Source: Deltaproteobacteria bacterium | Lineage (GTDB): Bacteria; UBA10199; JACPAL01 | Length of the DNA: 64,000 nt | Direction: 5' to 3' | NCBI GenBank assembly: GCA_016180855.1 | Contig: JACPAL010000003.1 | Location: forward strand, 80,208-144,207 | Part shown: positions 56,870 through 64,000 of the stretch, one piece after another | Layout: each line of letters starts with the position of its first letter | How positions within the stretch are numbered: the first letter of the stretch is position 1 | Made by a program: the position numbers and the translations under genes | Notes under the pieces: model-generated | What the model was told of the DNA's origin: nothing | What the model saw: only the letters and a program-made list of their open reading frames with translations | The model's database searches: none

Positions 56870-56892
56870 GCATGACATACAATATAGTGTGT
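56845..56892 (+). promoter_or_regulatory. Two NrdR boxes in the nrdJ promoter
   Basis: Two 16-bp near-palindromes, GCACAATATATTGTTG (56845-56860) and ATACAATATAGTGTGT (56877-56892), fit the NrdR operator ACACWATATATWGTGT. Their starts are 32 bp apart, three helical turns, as known for NrdR binding sites. NrdR represses ribonucleotide reductase genes when dATP is plentiful. Confidence 0.85.
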
Positions 56893-56933
56893 ATAACTAG
56901 GGTATAAGTTGTGGATATCCAAGGGGGTAACTT

Positions 56934-59795
56934 ATGAAAGCCGCGATTAAACGGAAGGAAGTTGTAATTCCGGGTCTCACAATGGAGAGGAGATTTACGA
57001 AGGAAGGTCTCTCTCCCTACGACATGGTGGAGTGGGAAAAGCGGTCCTCTGTTATCAAGGAGCCTGACGGGCGTGTTGTTTTCGAGATGCATAACCTGGA
57101 AATCCCGAAATCCTGGTCCCAACTAGCAACGGATATCGTTGCGCAAAAATATTTTCGAAAGGCGGGTGTTCCAAAAGAAGGTCATGAAACTTCCGTCAGG
57201 CAGGTTATCTACCGTATCGCACATACCCTCCGAACTGCTGGGGAGGAGGGGGGCTATTTTACGAGCGAGAGGGAGGCGACCATTTTTGAAGATGAGTTGA
57301 CCTACCTTCTTCTGACTCAGAGAGGGGCCTTTAATTCGCCCGTCTGGTTTAATTGTGGATTGCATCACGAATACAAAATCGAAGGAAGCGGTGGTAATTG
57401 GTATTGGGATCATCAGTTGCATCAATTAAAAGAGACAAAAGATGCCTATGCCAATCCACAGTGCTCCGCTTGTTTCATCCAGGCGGTTGACGATGATCTG
57501 ATGAGCATTTTTGACCTGGCCAAATCAGAGGCGCGACTTTTCAAGTACGGATCGGGGACTGGAACCAATTTTTCAAAGATCCGTGGTAAACAGGAAAGAC
57601 TTTCGGGCGGTGGCACCTCTTCTGGTCTGATGAGTTTTCTGGAGGTTCTGGATAAGGGGGCCGGGGCAACAAAATCAGGAGGAACAACCCGGCGGGCCGC
57701 CAAAATGGTCTGTCTTGATATGGACCATCCGGAGATTCTTGACTTTATCAACTGGAAGGTACGGGAGGAGCGGAAGGCAGGGATCCTGATCCAGCAAGGT
57801 GGTTTCACGTCCGATTTTAACGGGGAGGCGTATCACACCGTTTCTGGACAAAACTCCAACAACTCTGTCCGGGTTAGCGATGAGTTCATGAATGCCGTTC
57901 TGCAGGGAGGTAAATGGAGTACCCGTTTTAGAACGACAGGAGAGTCCTGCCAGACCTTCGAAGCTGGTTACATGATGAAACAGATATCTGAGGCGGCCTG
58001 GTCCTGTGCCGATCCGGGCGTCCAGTATGATACGACCATTAATGATTGGCATACCTGTTCCAATATTGATCGTATTAATGCCTCCAATCCCTGTTCCGAA
58101 TATATGTTCCTGGATAACAGCGCCTGTAACCTTGCCTCACTCAATTTGATGAAGTTTGTGGATGAAAAAGGGGATTTCCTCACTGAAGATTATCGGCATG
58201 CCGTCCGTGTTTTCATCACGGCAATGGAGATTATCGTTGGATTTGCCTCTTACCCGGTAAAACAGATTGCACAGAACAGCATCGATTATCGCCCTTTGGG
58301 GATTGGCTATGCCAATTTGGGGACCCTGCTGATGACCAGTGGTATCGCATACGACAGTCCAAAGGGGCGCGCGATTGCCGCTGCCTTGACGGCAATCATG
58401 ACCGGTCATGCCTACCGTGTTTCCAGTGAAATCGCGGCGGTTGTTGGTCCTTTCGCGGGATTCAAAAAGAATCGTGAACCGATGCTTCGTGTCATGAACA
58501 AGCACCGAGAGGCGGCCTATAAAATTGATGCCCGGCAGTGTCCTTCGCTACTCTTAAAGGCGGCTCAGGAGGATTGGGATGAGGCGATCCGTCTGGGAGA
58601 GATTCATGGCTATCGGAACGCGCAGGCGTCTGTTTTGGCACCGACCGGCACCATTGGTCTCTTGATGGATTGTGATACGACCGGAGTTGAACCTGAGTTT
58701 TCGTTAATCAAGTGGAAGAAGCTGGCTGGTGGTGGTCACTTTAAGATCATCAATCAGTCTGTTCCGCTCGCCTTGACACACTTGGGTTATGCCTCTGAGG
58801 ATGTCGAGAAGATCCAGAAACATATCCTTGAAAAAGGGACAATCGAGGGAACACCTGTCCTTAAAGAATCCGATCTTTCAGTCTTCGATTGTGCCAACAA
58901 GTGCGGTGAAGGGGTCCGATTTATCGACCCGATGGGGCATGTCAAGATGATGGCGGCGGTGCAACCGTTTATTTCAGGCGCGATTTCAAAGACGGTTAAC
59001 CTCCCAAACGAAGTGACTGTGGAGGATATTAAAAATATTTACATTGAGGGGTGGAAGCTGGGCCTTAAGGCGATCGCTCTTTATCGGGATGGATCTAAAC
59101 ACTCCCAGCCTCTCAATACGGGGACTGCAGAGAAGGAGACCGGTTCCGGCTCTCCATCAAGCTCCACAACGACGGTTGATGAGTCGGATTGTCGTGGGGT
59201 TCGTTGTGAGTTACCGGTAAAACGAAGAGGTTTCACCGTTGAATCATCCGTTCGTGGACACAAGATTTTCCTTCGGACTGGAGAGTATGAGGATGGAAAG
59301 TTGGGAGAGATCTTTATCGATATGTACAAGGAGGGAGCGGCCTATCGCAGTTTGATCAACTGTTTTGCCATCGCCATTTCGATTGGGCTCCAATACGGCG
59401 TCCCGCTCGAAAAATTTGTCAATGCCTTTACCTTCACACGTTTTGAACCGCAGGGGCCAACGGATCATACCAATATCAAGTTTTGCACCTCCATCCTGGA
59501 CTTTATTTTCCGGGTTCTTGGGATGGAATATCTTGGCAGAACCGATTTTGTTCACCTGAAGCCGGCTACCTTGGACGAGGGGACAAAACAGGTTGCTGCC
59601 GGTTCGGTTGGGGCCGCAGCCGTTTCGGACTTCCCGGTTGAATCAAAGGTAAACACAAGCCCCTCGGAAATGGGTAAGGAGTTGGGGGATCTGATGGGGG
59701 ATGCCCCGCCTTGTGATCTCTGTGGTCATATAACTGTCCGGAACGGGACATGCTATAAGTGCATTAATTGCGGAAATTCAATGGGCTGTAGTTAA
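56934..59795 (+). CDS. nrdJ: Ribonucleotide reductase, class II (B12-dependent)
   Basis: Makes deoxyribonucleotides without oxygen dependence, using adenosylcobalamin. The 953 residues contain the active-site [16 protein letters not shown] block, the N-terminal CSACF segment, the glycine-rich GSGTGTNFS and, at the C-terminus, a zinc-binding tail with CDLCG and [24 protein letters not shown] is nine bases upstream. Preceded by NrdR operators, so regulated by the global NrdR repressor. Confidence 0.96.
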   Translation: MKAAIKRKEVVIPGLTMERRFTKEGLSPYDMVEWEKRSSVIKEPDGRVVFEMHNLEIPKSWSQLATDIVAQKYFRKAGVPKEGHETSVRQVIYRIAHTLRTAGEEGGYFTSEREATIFEDELTYLLLTQRGAFNSPVWFNCGLHHEYKIEGSGGNWYWDHQLHQLKETKDAYANPQCSACFIQAVDDDLMSIFDLAKSEARLFKYGSGTGTNFSKIRGKQERLSGGGTSSGLMSFLEVLDKGAGATKSGGTTRRAAKMVCLDMDHPEILDFINWKVREERKAGILIQQGGFTSDFNGEAYHTVSGQNSNNSVRVSDEFMNAVLQGGKWSTRFRTTGESCQTFEAGYMMKQISEAAWSCADPGVQYDTTINDWHTCSNIDRINASNPCSEYMFLDNSACNLASLNLMKFVDEKGDFLTEDYRHAVRVFITAMEIIVGFASYPVKQIAQNSIDYRPLGIGYANLGTLLMTSGIAYDSPKGRAIAAALTAIMTGHAYRVSSEIAAVVGPFAGFKKNREPMLRVMNKHREAAYKIDARQCPSLLLKAAQEDWDEAIRLGEIHGYRNAQASVLAPTGTIGLLMDCDTTGVEPEFSLIKWKKLAGGGHFKIINQSVPLALTHLGYASEDVEKIQKHILEKGTIEGTPVLKESDLSVFDCANKCGEGVRFIDPMGHVKMMAAVQPFISGAISKTVNLPNEVTVEDIKNIYIEGWKLGLKAIALYRDGSKHSQPLNTGTAEKETGSGSPSSSTTTVDESDCRGVRCELPVKRRGFTVESSVRGHKIFLRTGEYEDGKLGEIFIDMYKEGAAYRSLINCFAIAISIGLQYGVPLEKFVNAFTFTRFEPQGPTDHTNIKFCTSILDFIFRVLGMEYLGRTDFVHLKPATLDEGTKQVAAGSVGAAAVSDFPVESKVNTSPSEMGKELGDLMGDAPPCDLCGHITVRNGTCYKCINCGNSMGCS

Positions 59796-59819
59796 GGGCG
59801 CCTTTTATTAGAGGTCCCT

Positions 59820-60098
59820 TTAAGAAACGAACGTCTTTGATCTGCCACCCAGAAGATTTTGAAAAACATCGTTCATCTGACGGGCGGTTCTGTTATCGGA
59901 CCTCCAGGCAGCCTCATTGTCCGGTAATGAGGAGAGGACCGTTGATCCTTCGGGTGTCGTCTCAGAGTTGAGACGAAATGCGGTATCCATTGTAATAAGG
60001 TGATTGTCGGAAAGATACTCTCCATCAGGGCCCGAGAAGACGGCGCCACCGTCGGAAAGGCAGGAACTGAAATTACCTGAAACCTTAGGATCCGCCAT
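59820..60098 (-). CDS. Small hypothetical protein
   Basis: A 92-residue frame from ATG 60098, with AGGGG about nine bases upstream. The product is polar, rich in Ser/Asn/Asp, without signal or membrane segment, and I do not recognise it. It fills the gap between nrdJ and tmk on the opposite strand. Coding is uncertain. Confidence 0.4.
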   Translation of the reverse strand: MADPKVSGNFSSCLSDGGAVFSGPDGEYLSDNHLITMDTAFRLNSETTPEGSTVLSSLPDNEAAWRSDNRTARQMNDVFQNLLGGRSKTFVS

Positions 60099-60213
60099 TG
60101 CTTGTGCCCCTATTATCGTCCACAAGGATAGTTCAAGTTGCCTCGCAAAACAACGACTTTTAACTGCTTGTTTTCACTTGTTTTTTTTAATTTATTTTTT
60201 TAGAAGACCACTG

Positions 60214-60840
60214 ATGAAAAGAGGCCTGTTCATCACCTTTGAGGGGGGCGAGGGATCGGGGAAAACGACGCAAATTAGGAAAATCGCCAGATGGCTTAAA
60301 AAAGAACGGTATCTTGTTCTGATGACTCGTGAGCCTGGAGGGACCAAGTTTGCCGATTGGATCCGAAAAATCGTTCTCGACAAGAAGAACAAAGGGATCG
60401 ATCCTTTAATTGAGCTATTTTTATATGAAGTGGCCAGGTGCGATCATATAATTCGTCGGATTGTGCCCTACTTAAGGAAGGGAGGGATTGTTTTGTGCGA
60501 CCGGTTTACCGATGCAACAGTTGCTTATCAGGGCTACGGAAGGCGACTTCCACTTCCACTTGTGAAGCGCTTGAACCAGTTTGTTTGTCAAAAAACAAGT
60601 CCCGACAAAACCTTTCTCTTTCGTCTGCCACTTGAGGTTGGAATGAAAAGAATGAGATCACGAAGGGGGAGAATGAATCGTTTGGATCGGGAATCCAGAA
60701 ATTTTCACAAACGGGTAGAGAGGGGGTATCTTGCCCTTGCCTGCAAGGAAAAAGGAAGGTTCCAGTTTGTCGATGCCAGTCAATCCCCACAAGAGGTTTT
60801 CCGGTCTCTTCAAGGTGAATTAAGATGGATTCTTCCATGA
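60214..60840 (+). CDS. tmk: Thymidylate kinase
   Basis: Phosphorylates dTMP to dTDP. The 208 residues from ATG 60214 start KRGLFITFEGGEGSGKTTQ, with the P-loop at about 9-17, then TREPGG, DRFTDATVAYQGYGR and the Arg-rich lid RSRRGRMNRLDRES. The frame extends upstream but only from ATG 60214 does it match the family. Overlaps holB by 16 bp. Confidence 0.95.
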   Translation: MKRGLFITFEGGEGSGKTTQIRKIARWLKKERYLVLMTREPGGTKFADWIRKIVLDKKNKGIDPLIELFLYEVARCDHIIRRIVPYLRKGGIVLCDRFTDATVAYQGYGRRLPLPLVKRLNQFVCQKTSPDKTFLFRLPLEVGMKRMRSRRGRMNRLDRESRNFHKRVERGYLALACKEKGRFQFVDASQSPQEVFRSLQGELRWILP

Positions 60841-61676
60841 AGAAATTTCTACAAAAACTGTCTGCCTTGTCCAATCTCTCTCATGCCTATCTTTTGGTCG
60901 GGTATGAAGGTGAGACCAAAAATGAATTGGTCGGTTTCTTTGCAAAAGTTCTTTTTTGTGAAAACAGAACGGGTTGCGGTCACTGTCAGGCCTGTCTCCA
61001 TTTTCAGTCGGACCATCACCCCGATTTTTTGAAGATCTCCTCCCAGAAGGGGAGCCTTCGGATCGATACGATTCGGGAGATGACTCAAAAAATATCATTA
61101 AAGCCGATTTTGGGTGGGCGGATGGTCGTTTTCCTTCCGGAAGCGGAGCAAATGACCGAAGGGGCTGCAAATGCCTTGCTGAAGACCTTAGAGGAACCGC
61201 CCCCTTTTGTGTTTTTTTTACTTTCGACGCCGGTACCGGAAAGGCTCCCCCTGACGATTCGTTCACGGTGCCAAAGAATCTTCATTCCCCATCCTTTAGA
61301 AGAGGAAAAAAAGGAGTGGGGGGAGATTTTGCCGCTCTGGAGAGAAGAGATTCTCCCCGCCTTGATCCAGAAAAATTCGAATCAATTCTCAACCGCCTCT
61401 TCTCTTGCGGAGAGATGTCTTAAGGAGTGGGACGATCTGGGCCCTTTTCTTAAATTTCTCATTGTCTGGTGGCGTGATCTGGCTGTTTATCAAAGTGATT
61501 TGGGTGGGGTTCCATTGCAAATCGCCTCAACCAAAGACCTCCTTCCTTTTGTGGAGCGGCGACAAGGAGAAAGAACATTCCGTGAGATCGATTGCATCCT
61601 TGAAACCGAAAGGGCTATAGAAGGGCACGTCATGAAACAGTTGGCCTTGGAACGGCTTTTTTTGAATCTTCTCTAA
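60825..61676 (+). CDS. holB: DNA polymerase III delta-prime subunit
   Basis: Clamp-loader subunit. The 283 residues show the family AAA-like fold: LSHAYLLVGYEGETKNEL (a degenerate P-loop, as expected for delta-prime, which does not bind ATP), the zinc site CENRTGCGHCQACLHF, the segment HHPDFLKIS and EQMTEGAANALLKTLEEPP. The tmk-holB pairing is common. The start is ATG 60825 with AAGGTG upstream; ATG 60837 is an alternative. Confidence 0.92.
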   Translation: MDSSMKKFLQKLSALSNLSHAYLLVGYEGETKNELVGFFAKVLFCENRTGCGHCQACLHFQSDHHPDFLKISSQKGSLRIDTIREMTQKISLKPILGGRMVVFLPEAEQMTEGAANALLKTLEEPPPFVFFLLSTPVPERLPLTIRSRCQRIFIPHPLEEEKKEWGEILPLWREEILPALIQKNSNQFSTASSLAERCLKEWDDLGPFLKFLIVWWRDLAVYQSDLGGVPLQIASTKDLLPFVERRQGERTFREIDCILETERAIEGHVMKQLALERLFLNLL

Positions 61677-61681
61677 AATCT

Positions 61682-63637
61682 ATGCCAAAGAAATTTTATC
61701 TTACGACTGCGATCGATTACGTTAATAATCTGCCGCATCTTGGGACTGCCTATGAGAAGATCGGTGCCGATGTCATCGCCCGCTATTTTCGGATGGAGGG
61801 AATTCCGGTCCACTTCCAGATGGGGAGTGACGAACACAGTGCTAGCGTCAAAAAAGAGGCTCTGAAAAGGGGACTTCCTCCCAAAGTCTATTGTAACGGG
61901 ATGCGTGAGGAGTTTACCAAAATTTGGCGCTCCCTCGAAATCTCGCAAGATGACTTCATCCAGACCTCCGAGCCGAGACACCACCAGGCGGTTCAAGAAC
62001 TTTTTCAGTCGATCCTCAAAAAGGGGGATATTTACAAATCCCCCTATGAGGGATGGTATTGTGAGTCGTGCGAGGCTTTTTTTACTGACAAAGATTTGAG
62101 CAACGGGAAGTGCCCTGCCCACAAGGTCGAGCCAAAGTGGCTTAAGGAGAAAAATTATTTTTTTCGGCTGTCTGCGTATAAGGACAAACTGCTCTCTCAT
62201 TATACAAAACATCCGGAGTTCATCCTTCCCGAAATCCGGCGGAATGAAATCCTGCGTCTTGTCGAGGGAGGACTACAGGATGTCAGTATCTCACGCTCTT
62301 CCTTCGATTGGGGAATTCCCCTCCCCATTGATTCTTCGCATGTGGTGTATGTCTGGTTCGATGCCCTCATCAATTATCTAACGGCCGTTGGATTTGGTCA
62401 GAAGTCGGCACGTGAAAAGGCCCGTCTCAAAAGATGGTGGCCGGCTGACCTCCACATTATCGGAAAAGATATCACCCGCTTTCATTGCGTCATCTGGCCC
62501 GCCATGTTGATGAGTGCCGGACTCCCACTTCCCAAGACCGTTTTTGGCCATGGTTTTGTCTTTCTTAAAGGGGAGAAGATGAGCAAGACGTTGGGTAATA
62601 TTGTCACACCGCTCGATATTATCCCTCGGTTTGGTGCGGATGCCCTCCGGTACTACCTCTTGAGGGACACCTCCTTTGGCTCAGACGGCGATTTTACCTG
62701 GGAGAATTTTGTGAGACGGTATAATTTTGATCTTGCCAACGACCTGGGAAATCTTCTCAACCGAACCTTAGGCATGACCCATAAATATCTTGGGGAAAAT
62801 ATCCGACCGATCCGGGAAGTCGATTCCTCTCTCAAGAAATCAGTTGCCGAGGCCCTCAAAAATCTGCGCGGTGCCATGGATTACCGGAAGAACGGTGACA
62901 TCAATTTTCATCTGGCATTGGAGGGCATTTGGGAGGTGATCCATACCGCAGACAAATTTATCGATCAATCGGCCCCTTGGGTCCTCGCAAAGGAGGGCAA
63001 GACAAAGGAGATTGAGAAGGTTCTCTTTCAGGTGATTGACACCCTTCGAAATATCGCAATTTTAATTATCCCCTTTCTTCCCCAGACCTCCCGGGAGATC
63101 TGGAATCAACTGGGGCTTTCTCAAAAAGTGAAATGGGAAAAACAGACCTTCAGAAATATCGCGATGGGAAAGACGCCAGCTGTTCGGGTCTTGGTTGGGA
63201 ACCCGATTTTTCCGAGGATTGAGCTATCCCCCACCACAGCCAATAAAGAAGCCCCATCCCCCCTCGCACCCAGGGGAGAGGGGGGCTCAAATAACAGAGA
63301 GGAGAATGTTATGGATCTGCTAGACATCTCAGACTTCCAAAAAATTGACCTCCGGGTCGCCGAGGTAAAATCGGCAGAAAAAGTGGAGGGGGCCGACAAA
63401 CTGCTCAAGCTGCAGATTGAACTTGGCGGAGAAACAAGACAAATTGTCGCCGGTATTGCCCAACACTATACATCCGAACAGATCCTTGGAAAAAAAATAA
63501 TTATTGTTACCAATCTCAAACCAGCCAAGATTCGTGGGGTCGAATCCAACGGGATGCTGCTTGCCGCCTCGAATGATAAGGGTCTTTCCATCGTCACGCT
63601 CGATCGCCCGCTTGATCCGGGTGCCAAGGTAAAATAG
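61682..63637 (+). CDS. metG: Methionyl-tRNA synthetase with C-terminal tRNA-binding domain
   Basis: Charges tRNA-Met. The 651 residues have the HIGH-type LPHLGTAYEKIGAD (residues 16-29), a zinc site (CESC and CPAH near 120-145), KMSKT (about 300-304), the anticodon-binding helices, and a fused C-terminal EMAP/OB tRNA-binding domain (about 545-651, DFQKIDLRVAEV). The linker between them (about 523-536) is translated from a dispersed repeat (APSPLAPRGEGG), see the separate entry. It follows holB by five bases. Confidence 0.96.
   Translation: MPKKFYLTTAIDYVNNLPHLGTAYEKIGADVIARYFRMEGIPVHFQMGSDEHSASVKKEALKRGLPPKVYCNGMREEFTKIWRSLEISQDDFIQTSEPRHHQAVQELFQSILKKGDIYKSPYEGWYCESCEAFFTDKDLSNGKCPAHKVEPKWLKEKNYFFRLSAYKDKLLSHYTKHPEFILPEIRRNEILRLVEGGLQDVSISRSSFDWGIPLPIDSSHVVYVWFDALINYLTAVGFGQKSAREKARLKRWWPADLHIIGKDITRFHCVIWPAMLMSAGLPLPKTVFGHGFVFLKGEKMSKTLGNIVTPLDIIPRFGADALRYYLLRDTSFGSDGDFTWENFVRRYNFDLANDLGNLLNRTLGMTHKYLGENIRPIREVDSSLKKSVAEALKNLRGAMDYRKNGDINFHLALEGIWEVIHTADKFIDQSAPWVLAKEGKTKEIEKVLFQVIDTLRNIAILIIPFLPQTSREIWNQLGLSQKVKWEKQTFRNIAMGKTPAVRVLVGNPIFPRIELSPTTANKEAPSPLAPRGEGGSNNREENVMDLLDISDFQKIDLRVAEVKSAEKVEGADKLLKLQIELGGETRQIVAGIAQHYTSEQILGKKIIIVTNLKPAKIRGVESNGMLLAASNDKGLSIVTLDRPLDPGAKVK
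63250..63288 (+). repeat. CCCTC-type repeat embedded in metG
   Basis: The stretch with CCCCCCTCGC and GGGGAGAGGGG, with imperfect outer arms AGCCCC and GGGGCT, is a diverged member of the same palindromic family as 28904-28974. In frame it encodes APSPLAPRGEGG, a peptide often produced when this repeat lies in coding DNA. It sits in the linker between catalytic and tRNA-binding domains, where insertion is tolerated. Confidence 0.65.
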
Positions 63638-63807
63638 ACAGAGATAAAACCGTCAACCCCCCAACACCCATCGGGTTCATTTCCACCCATTTTCTTTTCT
63701 GACCCCTCAATTTTCTGATTGATTTTATGGGGATAAGAATAGAGGCTCCTGGCCTCTGGATTGCTTCGTTTGATGGGGGAGAACTACAAAAATAGGGGGG
63801 TGGGGTT

Positions 63808-64000
63808 ATGAAGAGGCATTTTTCCTGTCTTTTTCTGTTGATCCTGGGACTGATCGGCTGCGGGACGACATCAGAGGACTCAACAAGCTCGGCCACCCGA
63901 GGTGCCTCCGGTATCGATGTGAGTACGACAGTCACACTACCGTCCTCCTCCGCCTTGAGCATCTCATCCCTCACGACCAAGAACGCAACGACGGAGACGG
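63808..64000 (+). CDS. Predicted surface lipoprotein, 5' part only
   Basis: The gene runs off the right edge; 64 codons are visible. It begins at ATG 63808 with a lipoprotein signal MKRHFSCLFLLILGLIGC (lipobox LIGC), followed by a Ser/Thr-rich stretch with TRGASG. The layout resembles the lipoprotein at 25469 (GCGT, then TRAASG), and both genes have a similar 25-bp motif about 115-125 bp upstream. RBS GGGGGGTGGGG precedes it. Function unknown. Confidence 0.75.
   Translation, partial: MKRHFSCLFLLILGLIGCGTTSEDSTSSATRGASGIDVSTTVTLPSSSALSISSLTTKNATTET

Noticed and set aside
60170..60213. T-rich stretch before tmk as a terminator
   Set aside because: There is no stable hairpin in front of the T-run on either strand.
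63693..63807. Riboswitch upstream of the partial lipoprotein
   Set aside because: A short GAGGC/GCCTC hairpin is present, but no conserved riboswitch core, such as those of c-di-GMP riboswitches, is visible.

Overview
The window is a chromosomal stretch of about 52-55 percent GC (estimated by eye) from a diderm (Gram-negative) bacterium. Outer-membrane biology is abundant: a BamA/TamA-type barrel with its TamB partner, two porin-like barrels, lipoproteins with lipoboxes, and Mpl/LD-carboxypeptidase murein recycling. With a scattered complex I, a two-subunit 2-oxoglutarate:ferredoxin oxidoreductase, NAD-type isocitrate dehydrogenase and B12-dependent ribonucleotide reductase, this fits a deltaproteobacterial-grade or related uncultivated lineage. 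That placement is inference; no rRNA gene is present. I see no transposase, integrase, phage gene or CRISPR array, so the window looks like core genome with a few lineage-specific surface and hypothetical genes.

Layout. 1-3 kb: the 5' part of an outer-membrane barrel gene, then groES-groEL. 3-9 kb: mnmE, then on the minus strand nuoG, nuoH, a lipoprotein gene and a small tail-anchored protein gene. 8.6-13 kb: a small unknown gene, a membrane dipeptidase, a type I-beta DAHP synthase, an unknown membrane protein and a tandem DUF507 pair. 13-16.5 kb: a glycolytic operon gapA-pgk-tpiA-secG with a strong promoter, ending against tRNA-Leu(GAG). 16.5-20.5 kb: DUF2141, Rsm22-like methyltransferase, RluA-type pseudouridine synthase, DcrB-like and TIGR02757 genes. 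20.7-25.2 kb: gltB without gltD, with a palindromic dispersed repeat just upstream. 25.5-31.9 kb: a large lipoprotein, a ChaN/EreA-like protein, ilvC, a MEMO1-family gene and a second, AroG-type DAHP synthase. 32-38 kb: a secreted protein with an HEGWH motif, a membrane-anchored HEAT-like protein, gltX, a PAP2 phosphatase and a dolichol-kinase-like enzyme. 38-43.4 kb: idh-nuoI divergent from CBS-korA-korB-zinc ribbon/CBS. 43.4-52.4 kb: a tight operon of LD-carboxypeptidase, serine hydrolase, mpl, tamB and a seven-POTRA outer-membrane assembly protein. 52.5-64 kb: porin, RidA, a methyltransferase-like protein, pepA, nrdJ with NrdR boxes, tmk-holB-metG, and the start of a second lipoprotein resembling the one at 25.5 kb.

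How it fits together. The idh-nuoI / kor block links isocitrate to 2-oxoglutarate to succinyl-CoA, with reducing equivalents passing to NADH and ferredoxin and so plausibly to complex I; CBS proteins on both sides of korAB suggest energy-state sensing. The 43-52 kb operon couples cytoplasmic recycling of murein peptides to outer-membrane protein assembly. The most interesting items are the cytoplasmic serine hydrolase in the recycling operon, the seven-POTRA protein, the CBS-flanked KOR operon, the short NuoG, a repeat sequence inside the metG linker, likely leaderless starts, and a shared upstream motif for two surface lipoproteins.
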